From an uncultured Spirochaetaceae bacterium (lineage in GTDB: Bacteria; Spirochaetota; Spirochaetia; Sphaerochaetales; Sphaerochaetaceae), in the NCBI GenBank assembly GCA_944389985.1, contig CALXON010000076.1, forward strand, positions 1 through 10,781: 10,781 nucleotides of DNA, given 5' to 3'. Positions 1 to 6,487 of this stretch are shown here, piece after piece. The notes below the pieces were generated by a model. The model searched no databases and was not told where the DNA came from. It worked only from the letters and a program-made list of their open reading frames with translations. The position numbers were made by a program, and so were the translations under genes. Position 1 is the first letter of the stretch, and each line of letters begins with the position of its first letter.

Positions 1-1246
1 CGTCAAGCCCGAGCGGCATCAGGACGGGAATCATCAGGAGAGGGAATACAAGAGCAACGGAAACGGATATGACTGAGGCATAACGTGCGTATCCGATTGC
101 GGACATGAAGCTCTGGGTCGCGAACGAGAACCACCTTGTGATGTATGTGAATGCGAAAAGGCGCATTGCAGAAACTCCGAGACTGAGTATTCCGGTCTCC
201 GCCTCATCTATGAAGAGTCTCACACACGCTTCAGGGAAGAAGAACAGAAGCATTGCAGACAACACTGATATAACTGCACCAGCTCCATAGCAGTACTTCT
301 CTATCGCGATCACCCTGTCGTGCTTTCTCGCACCGTAGTTATATCCCACAGCAGGCTGCAGGGAGTCACAGGTACCATACAGAAGCGGAATTATGACACC
401 ATCCGCAGACATCAGGATACCGTAGACACTGACAGCTGCAGCTCCTCCTTCTGCCAGGAGTATCACATTCATCACGATTGACGTGATCCTTCCCGCGATA
501 TTCGACAGGAATGTCGGAGTGCCGCAGGAGAATACGGTGTAGATCATCTTCCTTGAGAACACAGGTTTCCTGAACTTCAGGACAAGAGAGCCTCTGAAGA
601 AAGGAAGGAGGCCTATGAGAAGGGCGAAACTCATACCAAGTGATGTCCCTGCTGCCGCCATTCCAATATCCCCTTTCATGACAATGAGGACGAAAAGCTC
701 TGCTGCGGTACAGACAAACGCCATGAGTATATTCATGAAAAGAGAGTATCTTATCTTTCCCGATATCCTCAGATAGTTGTCAACTGCGAAAAGCAGACCG
801 GTAACCGGCGTGAAGAGTGCATAGATCCTCACATAGTCAACGGCATATGGCACGAGGTGCGCATCCGCTCCCATGATCTCGAACATCACCGGTGATATGA
901 ACCATAGAATCAGACCGATTATGGCATTGGTAATCATTATCATGATCACCGATGCGGAGAAGATATTGCTGGCCTCTTCCCTGTTCTTCTTCCCCAGCTC
1001 TATCGCTATCGGGACAGATGAGCCTACTCCGATCAGGTCGGAGAGTGCGAAGTTGATAAGCACGAACGGCAGGGCGAGCATCATTCCCGCCAGGGCTTCC
1101 GTTCCCAGTATCCGTCCTATGAATACTCCTTCCAGAAAGTAATAAAGAGACGATGCGAGCATTCCGATCGCACCTGGAATTGCCGCCTTGAAAAACAATC
1201 TGCCTGGCTTTGTTTCCGCAAAGAACTTGTCAGGACTGCTGGACAT
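1..1246 (-). CDS. MATE-family multidrug/cation antiporter (3' end cut by window edge)
   Basis: Inner-membrane exporter of the MATE family, which couples Na+ or H+ entry to efflux of drugs or organic cations. The frame is open from the ATG at 1246 to the window edge, giving 415 codons of an expected 440-460, so only the C-terminal end is missing. The protein begins MSSSPDKFF, followed by repeated hydrophobic helices. MATE hallmarks include PGAIGMLASSLYYFLEGVFI in the first helix region, ALAGMMLALPF, and QPAVGYNYGARK about 300 residues in, a form typical of the MepA-like subgroup. A strong ribosome site (GGAGG at 1257-1253, six bases before ATG) supports the start. It diverges from the merR gene at 1300, so it is the likely target of that regulator. 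The substrate cannot be read from sequence. No catalytic anomaly was seen. Confidence 0.9.
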   Translation of the reverse strand, partial: MSSSPDKFFAETKPGRLFFKAAIPGAIGMLASSLYYFLEGVFIGRILGTEALAGMMLALPFVLINFALSDLIGVGSSVPIAIELGKKNREEASNIFSASVIMIMITNAIIGLILWFISPVMFEIMGADAHLVPYAVDYVRIYALFTPVTGLLFAVDNYLRISGKIRYSLFMNILMAFVCTAAELFVLIVMKGDIGMAAAGTSLGMSFALLIGLLPFFRGSLVLKFRKPVFSRKMIYTVFSCGTPTFLSNIAGRITSIVMNVILLAEGGAAAVSVYGILMSADGVIIPLLYGTCDSLQPAVGYNYGARKHDRVIAIEKYCYGAGAVISVLSAMLLFFFPEACVRLFIDEAETGILSLGVSAMRLFAFTYITRWFSFATQSFMSAIGYARYASVISVSVALVFPLLMIPVLMPLGLD

Positions 1247-1277
1247 ATTGATCCTCCACTGTATATGAAAAACCATG

Positions 1278-1293
1278 GAGTAGCTCTATACTC
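1278..1293. promoter_or_regulatory. candidate MerR operator between divergent merR and MATE genes
   Basis: A perfect 5-bp inverted repeat, GAGTA (1278-1282) and TACTC (1289-1293), lies with a 6-bp centre in the 53-bp divergent gap. Read toward the MATE gene, a -35-like TTGAGT (1295-1290) begins at the dyad, followed about 19-20 bp later by a weak -10 (TTTCAT or TTCATA, around 1270-1264). An operator overlapping the -35 with a long spacer is the usual arrangement for MerR-activated drug-efflux promoters. Read toward merR, the right half-site overlaps a good -10, TATACT (1287-1292), so the same protein could repress its own gene. The -10 toward MATE is poor, so exact promoter positions are uncertain. 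Confidence 0.5.
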
Positions 1294-1299
1294 AATACC

Positions 1300-2106
1300 A
1301 TGAACAACAGAAAAAGGAACACGTTCAGGACAAATGAGTTCGCAGCGGTATTCGGTATAAAGAAGGATACTCTGCTCTATTACGACAGGATAGGACTCTT
1401 TTCCCCTTCATTCAGGACATCAAACGGTTACAGATACTACACGGATGAGCAGACGGAAATCCTTTCCGCAATACTGTCTCTCAGAAGTCTCAATGTGCCG
1501 ATACAGATGATTCAGGAGTACTTCACGGGCCGTTCTCCTGAGAACTTCATCAACCTGATAGACATGGAAAGGATAAAAGCCGATGAGGAGATAAGGAGAC
1601 TCGAGAACATAAAAAGGAATATCTCCGGGACAGAGGCGCTCATAAGAGAAACCCTTCTTTCAGAAAAGGACAAAGTCTTCTATCTCGATATGGATGAAAG
1701 CTTCATAATTGAAAGCCGCTATTATGATGTCATTGCTGACGACAGCACTTGGAATCTTCTTTACAAGGAATTCATTACTGAAATCGATGCTGATACCATC
1801 ATGACAATGGGATCAAGACTTTCAGCAGAAGATGTGTCAGACGGAATATTCAACCGTATAAAGAGTGTATACACCACATCATACAGAAAGAGCAGGAGCA
1901 TGCTTGAGAAAGGTCTCTATGCTGTAATCTATGTAAAAGGACCTTATTCCAGACTTGATGACGGATACCGTACTCTCATAGACAGCATAAAGGAAAATGG
2001 TTACAGGCTGTCATCAGATGCCTTTGAGGACTATGTAATATCAGGAAGAGAGACAGATGATCCAGAGGAGTACATCACAAGAATAAGGATCAGGGTGGAG
2101 AGATGA
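1300..2106 (+). CDS. MerR-family transcriptional regulator with GyrI-like effector domain (BmrR type)
   Basis: One-component regulator of the MerR family; members bend and untwist promoters with long spacers when a ligand binds. Residues 9-47 form the winged helix-turn-helix, with the family signature LLYYDRIGLFSPSFRTSNGYRYY. Residues about 84-120 form the charged dimerisation coiled coil. Residues about 135-268 look like the GyrI-like effector-binding fold, ending GLYAVIYVKGPYS (205-217), DAFEDYVIS (240-248) and DPEEYITRIRIRVE. At 268 residues it is close to BmrR (about 278). This build is typical of sensors of hydrophobic cationic drugs, and the divergent MATE pump fits that role. The ATG at 1300 has no ribosome site; a TATACT -10 ends 7 bases before it, so the mRNA may be leaderless. 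No other in-frame start lies between the upstream stop (TGA at 1249) and this ATG. The true ligand is unknown. Confidence 0.88.
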   Translation: MNNRKRNTFRTNEFAAVFGIKKDTLLYYDRIGLFSPSFRTSNGYRYYTDEQTEILSAILSLRSLNVPIQMIQEYFTGRSPENFINLIDMERIKADEEIRRLENIKRNISGTEALIRETLLSEKDKVFYLDMDESFIIESRYYDVIADDSTWNLLYKEFITEIDADTIMTMGSRLSAEDVSDGIFNRIKSVYTTSYRKSRSMLEKGLYAVIYVKGPYSRLDDGYRTLIDSIKENGYRLSSDAFEDYVISGRETDDPEEYITRIRIRVER

Positions 2107-2120
2107 TCAGAAGCTGATCA
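2104..2120. repeat. short hairpin at convergent merR/transaldolase stop codons
   Basis: TGATCAG (2104-2110) and CTGATCA (2114-2120) form a perfect 7-bp inverted repeat around a 3-base loop. The left arm contains the merR stop codon (TGA 2104-2106) and the complement of the transaldolase stop (2107-2109). Neither side has a clear U-tract, so it is not a canonical intrinsic terminator; it may slow polymerase or protect the 3' ends of the two converging mRNAs. Confidence 0.45.
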
Positions 2121-2784
2121 TGTCCGTTCCCTCTCCCCTGATCTCCTCCCAGTCTTTCCTGAATGTCCTCACGGCATCAGCGACCAGGGATGAGGAGATA
2201 GCCGCATCCAGAATATCAGGATCACAAGTTACCGCATGTGCTCCTGATCTCCACGAGGAGAGGATCTGTCTCACATTCTTGTATGATGCTCCGAGAATGC
2301 GCCCCCGGCCATCTGCATCAACATGTTTTCTCAAAGCTTTTATGACACCGTCCGCATCGATGGAGTTGTTCTCCATCCTGTTGTAATAGACAGCAAGATA
2401 GTCAGCACCTGAGAGCAGGGCGAGGACACCCTGGAGTTCTGTATAGATTGCGGTGGCCGTTATATGGAATCCGTCAGAGGAGAGGAGCCTCATTGCCCTG
2501 AGACCTTCCCTTGTCACCGGGATCTTCACATATACATCAAGACCGAGTCTGTCCGCGATATGATGGCATTCACTGATTATTCCGTCTGCTGTATCGGATA
2601 CCACCTGCACATGCAGCGAAGAGCTGTTGCCTATGATTTCCTTTATGGAAAGAAGATGGTCCCATAGTGGAACATCACCTTCCTTACGCAGAATCGTCGG
2701 GTTGGTGGTCACTCCTGAAACAGGATAATACTCTGTCGCAGTCCTTATTTTCTCAAGATCCGCAGTATCTATGAAAAGTTCCAT
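2107..2784 (-). CDS. transaldolase / fructose-6-phosphate aldolase-like protein (FSA/TalC family)
   Basis: Class I Schiff-base aldolase of the small transaldolase family, a cytoplasmic TIM barrel that either moves a dihydroxyacetone unit between sugar phosphates in the pentose phosphate pathway or cleaves fructose 6-phosphate. The length of 225 residues matches the 215-225 usual for FSA/TalC. Visible family elements are Asp6 in MELFIDTADL, SGVTTNPTIL (23-32), the Schiff-base lysine Lys87 in VYVKIPVT, the TAIYTELQG segment (111-119), AVYYNRM (131-137) with the probable acid/base Tyr133, and ILGASYKNV near the phosphate site. Gln60 (HVQVVSDT) is at the position where, as I recall, FSA has Gln and true transaldolases have Glu, so aldolase activity is possible. 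No ribosome site precedes the ATG; an extended -10 ends six bases upstream. The gene follows the rubrerythrin terminator and so is probably its own unit. Confidence 0.88.
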   Translation of the reverse strand: MELFIDTADLEKIRTATEYYPVSGVTTNPTILRKEGDVPLWDHLLSIKEIIGNSSSLHVQVVSDTADGIISECHHIADRLGLDVYVKIPVTREGLRAMRLLSSDGFHITATAIYTELQGVLALLSGADYLAVYYNRMENNSIDADGVIKALRKHVDADGRGRILGASYKNVRQILSSWRSGAHAVTCDPDILDAAISSSLVADAVRTFRKDWEEIRGEGTDMISF

Positions 2785-2790
2785 ATGGAA

Positions 2791-2799
2791 ATTCTAGCA
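2791..2799 (-). promoter_or_regulatory. candidate extended -10 promoter of the transaldolase gene
   Basis: Reading leftward on the minus strand, TGCTAGAAT (2799-2791) is an extended -10 element (TG, one base, TAGAAT). Only six bases separate it from the ATG at 2784, which puts the expected transcription start at or next to the A of the start codon. No good -35 is visible, as is common with extended -10 promoters. It is the only plausible promoter between the upstream terminator and the gene. The call rests on motif match alone. Confidence 0.45.
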
Positions 2800-2810
2800 G
2801 ACATTTCCGA

Positions 2811-2850
2811 ATATAAAATCCTTCAGACCGGATTTTCCAGCCTGAAGGAT
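2811..2850 (-). terminator. Rho-independent terminator after rubrerythrin
   Basis: On the minus strand a perfect 9-bp stem, ATCCTTCAG (2850-2842) pairing with CTGAAGGAT (2826-2818), encloses a 15-base loop with a small extra GG/CC pairing. It is followed by a T-rich run (TTTATATT, 2817-2811 and just beyond). It lies 36 bases past the rubrerythrin stop, so it ends the perR-rbr transcript and separates it from the transaldolase gene. Confidence 0.75.
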
Positions 2851-2885
2851 CCAATATACCTTTCTTTTCAGAAAGTCTCTTCAGA

Positions 2886-3425
2886 TCAGTAGTTCTGACC
2901 TACAAGCTCGAAATATGCCTGAGGATGAGCACATACAGGGCATACCTGAGGAGCCTTCTTTCCTACCACGATATGGCCGCAGTTCCTGCACTTCCAGATC
3001 ATGTCTCCATCTCTTGAGAATACAAGGCCTTCCTCTACATTCTTGAGAAGGGCAAGGTATCTCTCCTCATGATGCTTCTCAATAGCGGCTACTCCTCTGA
3101 ACTTTGCAGCAATCTCCTTGAAGCCCTCTTCCTCTGCTACCTTGGCGAACTCTGCGTACATATCTGTCCACTCATAGTTCTCGCCCTCTACAGCTGCCTT
3201 GAGATTCTCAGGTGTTGAATGGATGTCACCGCCCTCAAGATACTTGAACCAGAGCTTTGCATGCTCTTTCTCGTTCTCTGCTGTCTCAAGGAAGATGGCA
3301 GCAATCTGCTCATAGCCTTCCTTCTTTGCCTTTGATGCGAAATAAGTATACTTATTCCTTGCCTGGCTCTCACCTGCGAATGCAGCCTGAAGATTAGCCT
3401 CAGTTCTTGATCCTTTCAGTTCCAT
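2886..3425 (-). CDS. rbr: rubrerythrin (diiron peroxidase with C-terminal rubredoxin domain)
   Basis: Cytoplasmic NADH-linked peroxidase of anaerobes that reduces hydrogen peroxide to water at a non-haem diiron centre. Residues 1-135 form the ferritin-like four-helix bundle: Glu19 in AGESQARNKY, the E52xxH55 pair in ENEKEHA, glutamates in the NYEWTDMY...VAEEEGF segment (83-102), and the E116xxH119 pair in AAIEKHHEERY. Residues 145-170 form the rubredoxin-like domain, with Cys146/Cys149 and Cys162/Cys165 binding one iron that feeds electrons to the diiron site. The 179-residue length fits classical rubrerythrin, with no missing ligand noted. Its ATG overlaps the end of the perR reading frame by 10 bases, and its ribosome site (AAGGAG) lies inside perR's last codons, so the two are translationally coupled. 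PerR control through the shared promoter is likely. The gene ends before a clear terminator. Confidence 0.96.
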   Translation of the reverse strand: MELKGSRTEANLQAAFAGESQARNKYTYFASKAKKEGYEQIAAIFLETAENEKEHAKLWFKYLEGGDIHSTPENLKAAVEGENYEWTDMYAEFAKVAEEEGFKEIAAKFRGVAAIEKHHEERYLALLKNVEEGLVFSRDGDMIWKCRNCGHIVVGKKAPQVCPVCAHPQAYFELVGQNY

Positions 3426-3832
3426 TTTTCATTCTCCTTCTCTTTCTCTCTGCAATCCTTGCAGATACCTTCGAATATCAATTCATGGGATGTGATCTCA
3501 AATCCATCTTCCATGCAAACCGCTTTATCAAGTGCAGCACTATCATATGATACATCAACATCGAAGACCCTGCCGCAAGATTTGCATACCGCATGGGAAT
3601 GCTTGTCAGTACGGTGGTCAAACCTGGCTTCCCATCCATCTGTGGAAATCACCCTTCCGATCTTCCCGTCACTGTAAAGTGATGCGAGGTTACGGTAGAC
3701 CGTCGCCTTCGATATCGATTTGTACTTCGATGATATCACCTGGTAAACATCATCTGCACTGGGATGCCCAGGATAATGGAGCACAGCATCATATGTGAGC
3801 TCCTTCTGCATCGTGTTCCTTTTTTCCTTCAT
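3416..3832 (-). CDS. perR: Fur-family metalloregulator, PerR-like peroxide sensor
   Basis: Metal-dependent repressor of the Fur family. The winged-helix DNA-binding part contains SKATVYRNLASLY (41-53). The structural zinc site is Cys83-x-x-Cys86 and Cys124-x-x-Cys127. The five regulatory ligands of Bacillus PerR all have counterparts with matching spacing: His23, Asp72, His78, His80 and Asp91 (Asp at the last position favours PerR over Fur). In PerR proteins, iron-catalysed oxidation of these histidines by peroxide releases DNA. It sits directly upstream of and overlaps rubrerythrin, which supports peroxide sensing. The start is uncertain. I chose 3832 because KRNTMQKEL aligns with the usual N-terminus of the family, but that ATG has no ribosome site. 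ATG 3811 has a good AAGGA site and would give 131 residues. The frame is also open to 3895, but that extension runs through the promoter and is rejected. Confidence 0.87.
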   Translation of the reverse strand: MKEKRNTMQKELTYDAVLHYPGHPSADDVYQVISSKYKSISKATVYRNLASLYSDGKIGRVISTDGWEARFDHRTDKHSHAVCKSCGRVFDVDVSYDSAALDKAVCMEDGFEITSHELIFEGICKDCREKEKENEKWN

Positions 3833-3834
3833 AT

Positions 3835-3880
3835 TGATAATCGTTATTAATAAAGTATAGTTATTATGATGTTTTGTCAA
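3835..3880 (-). promoter_or_regulatory. perR-rbr promoter with two PerR-box operators
   Basis: A perfect -35 TTGACA (3880-3875) is followed by -10 candidates TATACT (3859-3854, spacer 15) or TACTTT (3857-3852, spacer 17). Two 15-bp sites resemble the PerR consensus TTATAATNATTATAA on the minus strand. TCATAATAACTATAC (3869-3855) matches 11-12 of 14 specified bases and lies between -35 and -10. TAATAACGATTATCA (3849-3835) matches about 11 of 14 and covers the likely start of transcription. Their centres are 20 bp apart, two DNA turns. This predicts autorepression of the perR-rbr operon. Confidence 0.7.
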
Positions 3881-3906
3881 GAGAAAAGACTGCACGAGGC
3901 AGCCTT
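3878..3906 (-). terminator. Rho-independent terminator after khpB
   Basis: On the minus strand AAGGCTGC (3906-3899) pairs with GCAGTCTT (3893-3886), 8 bp including one G-T wobble, around a 5-base loop, followed by the pyrimidine-rich TTCTCTTG. It lies about 20 bases beyond the khpB stop and ends the rpmH-rnpA-yidC-khpB unit. Its T-rich tail overlaps the -35 of the perR promoter. Confidence 0.65.
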
Positions 3907-3926
3907 CTCCCAGTATACGGTTTCTG

Positions 3927-4610
3927 CTACTTTACAGGGATGATCCTCACCTGCTTGTAAAGTCCGTCCCCCTCACTCTTCGTATCAACACCTTCGACAT
4001 CATTCAGTGCTGTATGGACAAGACGGCGCTCAAATGGATTCATCGGATCAAGAAGTCTTGAACGGCCTGTGCGCTTGACCATTTCCGCAGTCTTGTATGC
4101 GTTTCTGATGATCTGCTCCTCATGTCTCATCCTGTAGTTCTCACTGTCAACGACAATCTTCAGATCAGGATCAAGATTACCGGCATATACATTGACAATC
4201 AGCTGTATCGCATCAAGGTTCTTTCCCTTCCTGCCGATGAGTATTGATGAGTCGGTGCTCTCAATGCTGATGCCGATTTTGCTGTCCCTGCGGAATGAGA
4301 TGGATGCGCTGCCTGTGTATCCCATCTTCTGGATGAGTGTCTCCACAAAGTCAACGATCTTCCTCTCATTCTCACTCTCTGCCTCAGGATTGCATATACC
4401 GCTCACCTCGGCAACAGGTTCATCGAAATCATCGGAAGAGTCATCATCACTGCCATAATAGACTCTGATCTTCACATTTCCTTTCTTGAAGAGACCCTTT
4501 CTGGAACTCTCGAGAATCTCGACATCAAACTGATCCCTCTCAAGTCCGAGTTCCTCAACTGCCTTATCTATAGCTTCCTGTTCGGTTCTTCCCTCAAAAT
4601 CACTCTGCAT
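3927..4610 (-). CDS. khpB: KhpB/Jag (EloR) RNA-binding protein: Jag-N, KH and R3H domains
   Basis: RNA-binding protein that in other bacteria pairs with KhpA and affects cell elongation, division and small-RNA biology. Residues 1-51 form the Jag-N domain (FEGRTEQEAIDKAVEELGL, then the SSRKGLFKKG turn). Residues 52-80 are an acidic, serine-rich linker. Residues about 84-155 form the KH domain with the RNA-contacting GxxG loop as GRKG (126-129). The R3H domain at the C-terminus has Arg195-x3-His199 in NPFERRLVHTAL. The 227-residue length is normal. I chose the ATG at 4610 because AGGAG lies 8 bases upstream and the Jag-N fold starts here; an in-frame extension to 4664 would overlap the end of yidC. 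It begins one base after the yidC stop, so it is co-translated with the insertase, a pairing seen in many bacteria. Confidence 0.94.
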   Translation of the reverse strand: MQSDFEGRTEQEAIDKAVEELGLERDQFDVEILESSRKGLFKKGNVKIRVYYGSDDDSSDDFDEPVAEVSGICNPEAESENERKIVDFVETLIQKMGYTGSASISFRRDSKIGISIESTDSSILIGRKGKNLDAIQLIVNVYAGNLDPDLKIVVDSENYRMRHEEQIIRNAYKTAEMVKRTGRSRLLDPMNPFERRLVHTALNDVEGVDTKSEGDGLYKQVRIIPVK

Positions 4611-4611
4611 A

Positions 4612-6420
4612 TTACTTTCTCCTACTTCTCTTCTTAGCGTCCTTCTTCGCAAGCTTCTCCGCATCGCGCTCAGCGATCTCCTCTGCGAATGCCGCCTTTT
4701 TCTTCTTGTTGACGAAGATCTGCTGTCCGATTGATATAACGTTCACAGTAGACCAGTAGAGAAGAAGACCAGACGGTGCGTTATACATGATGAAGAAGAA
4801 CATTATAGGCATACCGTAAGTCATGAATGCCATCATTCCTGCCTGAGACGAAGCTGCTGTTGAACTGGACTGTGTTATCTTCATCGAGAGTATCATCGAG
4901 ATGACATAGAGTACCGGAAGCAGATGTACGTCAGCTCCAAGAAGAGGAATGCTGAACGGCAGTGTGAATATGGTATCAGGAATTGAAAGGTCATTTATCC
5001 AGCCCGGAATGAACATCGATCCTCTGAGGTCGAAGTTCGTGTTGAGAAGACCGTAAAGCGCAATGAATATCGGGAACTGGATGAGCATTGGAAGACATGA
5101 TCCCATAGGATTGATTCCCTCTTCCTTATAGAGCTTTGCCATTGCCGCATTCTGTGCCTCCGGGTTGTCCGGGAACTTCTGCTTGATCTCCTCGATCTTG
5201 GGTGTGAGGGCTCCCATCTTGGCAGTTGAATCCATACCTTTCTTGGATATCGGCTGCAGGAGGAGCTTCACGAGGATCGTGAGGAGTATGATGGATATTC
5301 CGTAGTTGTTCACGAAACGGTTGAAGAACTGGAGTATCCAGTTGAGTATAGCCTCGAGCCATGAAAGCCAGTTGCCGTCAATGACCTTGTTCAGGCTGCT
5401 TTCATTGAGACCATAGATGTTCTCTCCCATCCTGTTGTAGATATCGAGATACTTTGAAGCCTTCGGTCCGGCATAGAATGAATAGATATCATTGATGAGT
5501 GTTCCGTCATTATCCCTTGAAAAGTGCATTATATTCTTCTGGGATATTCCCTCATCAAATGTTGCCTGCTCTGCAGATACTGAGGATATGGCGACATCCT
5601 CATCCGGCATCAGAACGAAAGCGAAGTACTTTCCTGAAAGGCTCATCCAGTCAACAGGCTCATCAGCCACGAATACTCCATCTGAGTACTTTATGTTGCT
5701 GCTGTCCTTCTTGTCAGCGTATTTGACCTCCATTCTTCTCCAGTCATAATTTGAGGAGAGAGACTGGAACGCAGGACCAATCTGAGGTCCTACAGAGATG
5801 GTATATGCTGAATTTCCGTCACTGATTGATACCGGAGTGCCATCTTCCTTATACATTCTGACAGACATCTGCATGAGGTATTCCTCATTCAGAGGTATCG
5901 CATAAGCTTTCTCAATGGTGAAATTCTCTCCATCGGCTGTCTGGAAATCACGGGTGAATGTCACTCTTGTTATGTCATTTCCCTCATGCACAGGTGAGAT
6001 GTCAATTTCAGAAACAGTATGGCTGAAGACATCGTCTATTACAGTGTTTCCGGCATGGAGAGTGAATATGTTCTCATCGTTCTGATCTTTGTAGACAAGC
6101 TCGACAGGCTCAGTTCCATCAAGATGATTGATGAGCTTTATCGATGATATTGATGCTCCTGCGGGATCGAATCCGATCTCGAATTCACCGCTTGTGACGG
6201 TAAAAGGCGTCGGATCAGGCTCCTCACCCGTCGCTGTTATCGTATCTGTCTGCACGACTGAGACAGAATCTGAAGCTGATGACTCCTCTGCAGCAACCTG
6301 GCTTTCCGCCTGAAGTTCCGCACTGGCCATCTCCTCTTCCATGAAAAATGTCTGGACTGTCATACCGGCAGTGATGACTATTACTGACAGTATGATGGCA
6401 ATGATAGTGTTCCTATCCAT
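4612..6420 (-). CDS. yidC: membrane protein insertase YidC (diderm type with P1 domain)
   Basis: Inner-membrane insertase of the YidC/Oxa1/Alb3 family that works alone or with SecYEG. Residues 5-25 form the first membrane helix. A low-complexity Ser/Ala/Glu linker runs to about 70, then the large beta-rich periplasmic P1 domain (about 70-330) typical of diderms. The conserved 60KD_IMP core spans about 354-575, with membrane segments near 372-390, 443-460, 498-514 and 530-568. The cytoplasmic hairpin between the second and third segments contains LTPKIEEIKQKFPDNP, and MGSCLPMLIQFPIFIALYGL is the family signature. The groove charge that is Arg366 in E. coli is Lys385 here (ILVKLLLQP). The tail (571-602) is strongly basic, suited to ribosome contact. 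A good ribosome site (AAGGAG, 5 bases before ATG) supports the start. Total length is 602 residues. It lies 67 bases after rnpA; yidD is absent from the gap. Confidence 0.97.
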   Translation of the reverse strand: MDRNTIIAIILSVIVITAGMTVQTFFMEEEMASAELQAESQVAAEESSASDSVSVVQTDTITATGEEPDPTPFTVTSGEFEIGFDPAGASISSIKLINHLDGTEPVELVYKDQNDENIFTLHAGNTVIDDVFSHTVSEIDISPVHEGNDITRVTFTRDFQTADGENFTIEKAYAIPLNEEYLMQMSVRMYKEDGTPVSISDGNSAYTISVGPQIGPAFQSLSSNYDWRRMEVKYADKKDSSNIKYSDGVFVADEPVDWMSLSGKYFAFVLMPDEDVAISSVSAEQATFDEGISQKNIMHFSRDNDGTLINDIYSFYAGPKASKYLDIYNRMGENIYGLNESSLNKVIDGNWLSWLEAILNWILQFFNRFVNNYGISIILLTILVKLLLQPISKKGMDSTAKMGALTPKIEEIKQKFPDNPEAQNAAMAKLYKEEGINPMGSCLPMLIQFPIFIALYGLLNTNFDLRGSMFIPGWINDLSIPDTIFTLPFSIPLLGADVHLLPVLYVISMILSMKITQSSSTAASSQAGMMAFMTYGMPIMFFFIMYNAPSGLLLYWSTVNVISIGQQIFVNKKKKAAFAEEIAERDAEKLAKKDAKKRSRRK

Positions 6421-6487
6421 CTGAACTCCTTGGATTTATGTATCTGGAAAGCTGAATAGGAAAACTCTGCTGATGAGACTGATGGAG

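Noticed and set aside
105..1142. Plus-strand open frames at 105-290 and 873-1142
   Set aside because: They are antisense to the MATE gene, whose frame is continuous and shows membrane helices and family motifs; the antisense frames show no family signature or ribosome site.
3416..3425. Possible frameshift joining perR and rubrerythrin
   Set aside because: Both proteins are complete with normal ends; the 10-base overlap includes a proper ribosome site for rbr and is ordinary coupling.
3833..3895. Upstream extension of the PerR-like gene to the ATG at 3895
   Set aside because: The added residues are not family-like and the stretch holds the -35, -10 and PerR boxes, so it is promoter rather than coding.
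4611..4664. Upstream extension of khpB to 4664
   Set aside because: It would overlap the yidC 3' end and adds an arginine-rich stretch read out of frame; the ATG at 4610 has a good ribosome site and begins the Jag-N domain.
5126..5362. Minus-strand open frame inside yidC
   Set aside because: It is an out-of-frame shadow of the conserved YidC core with no ribosome site or family pattern.
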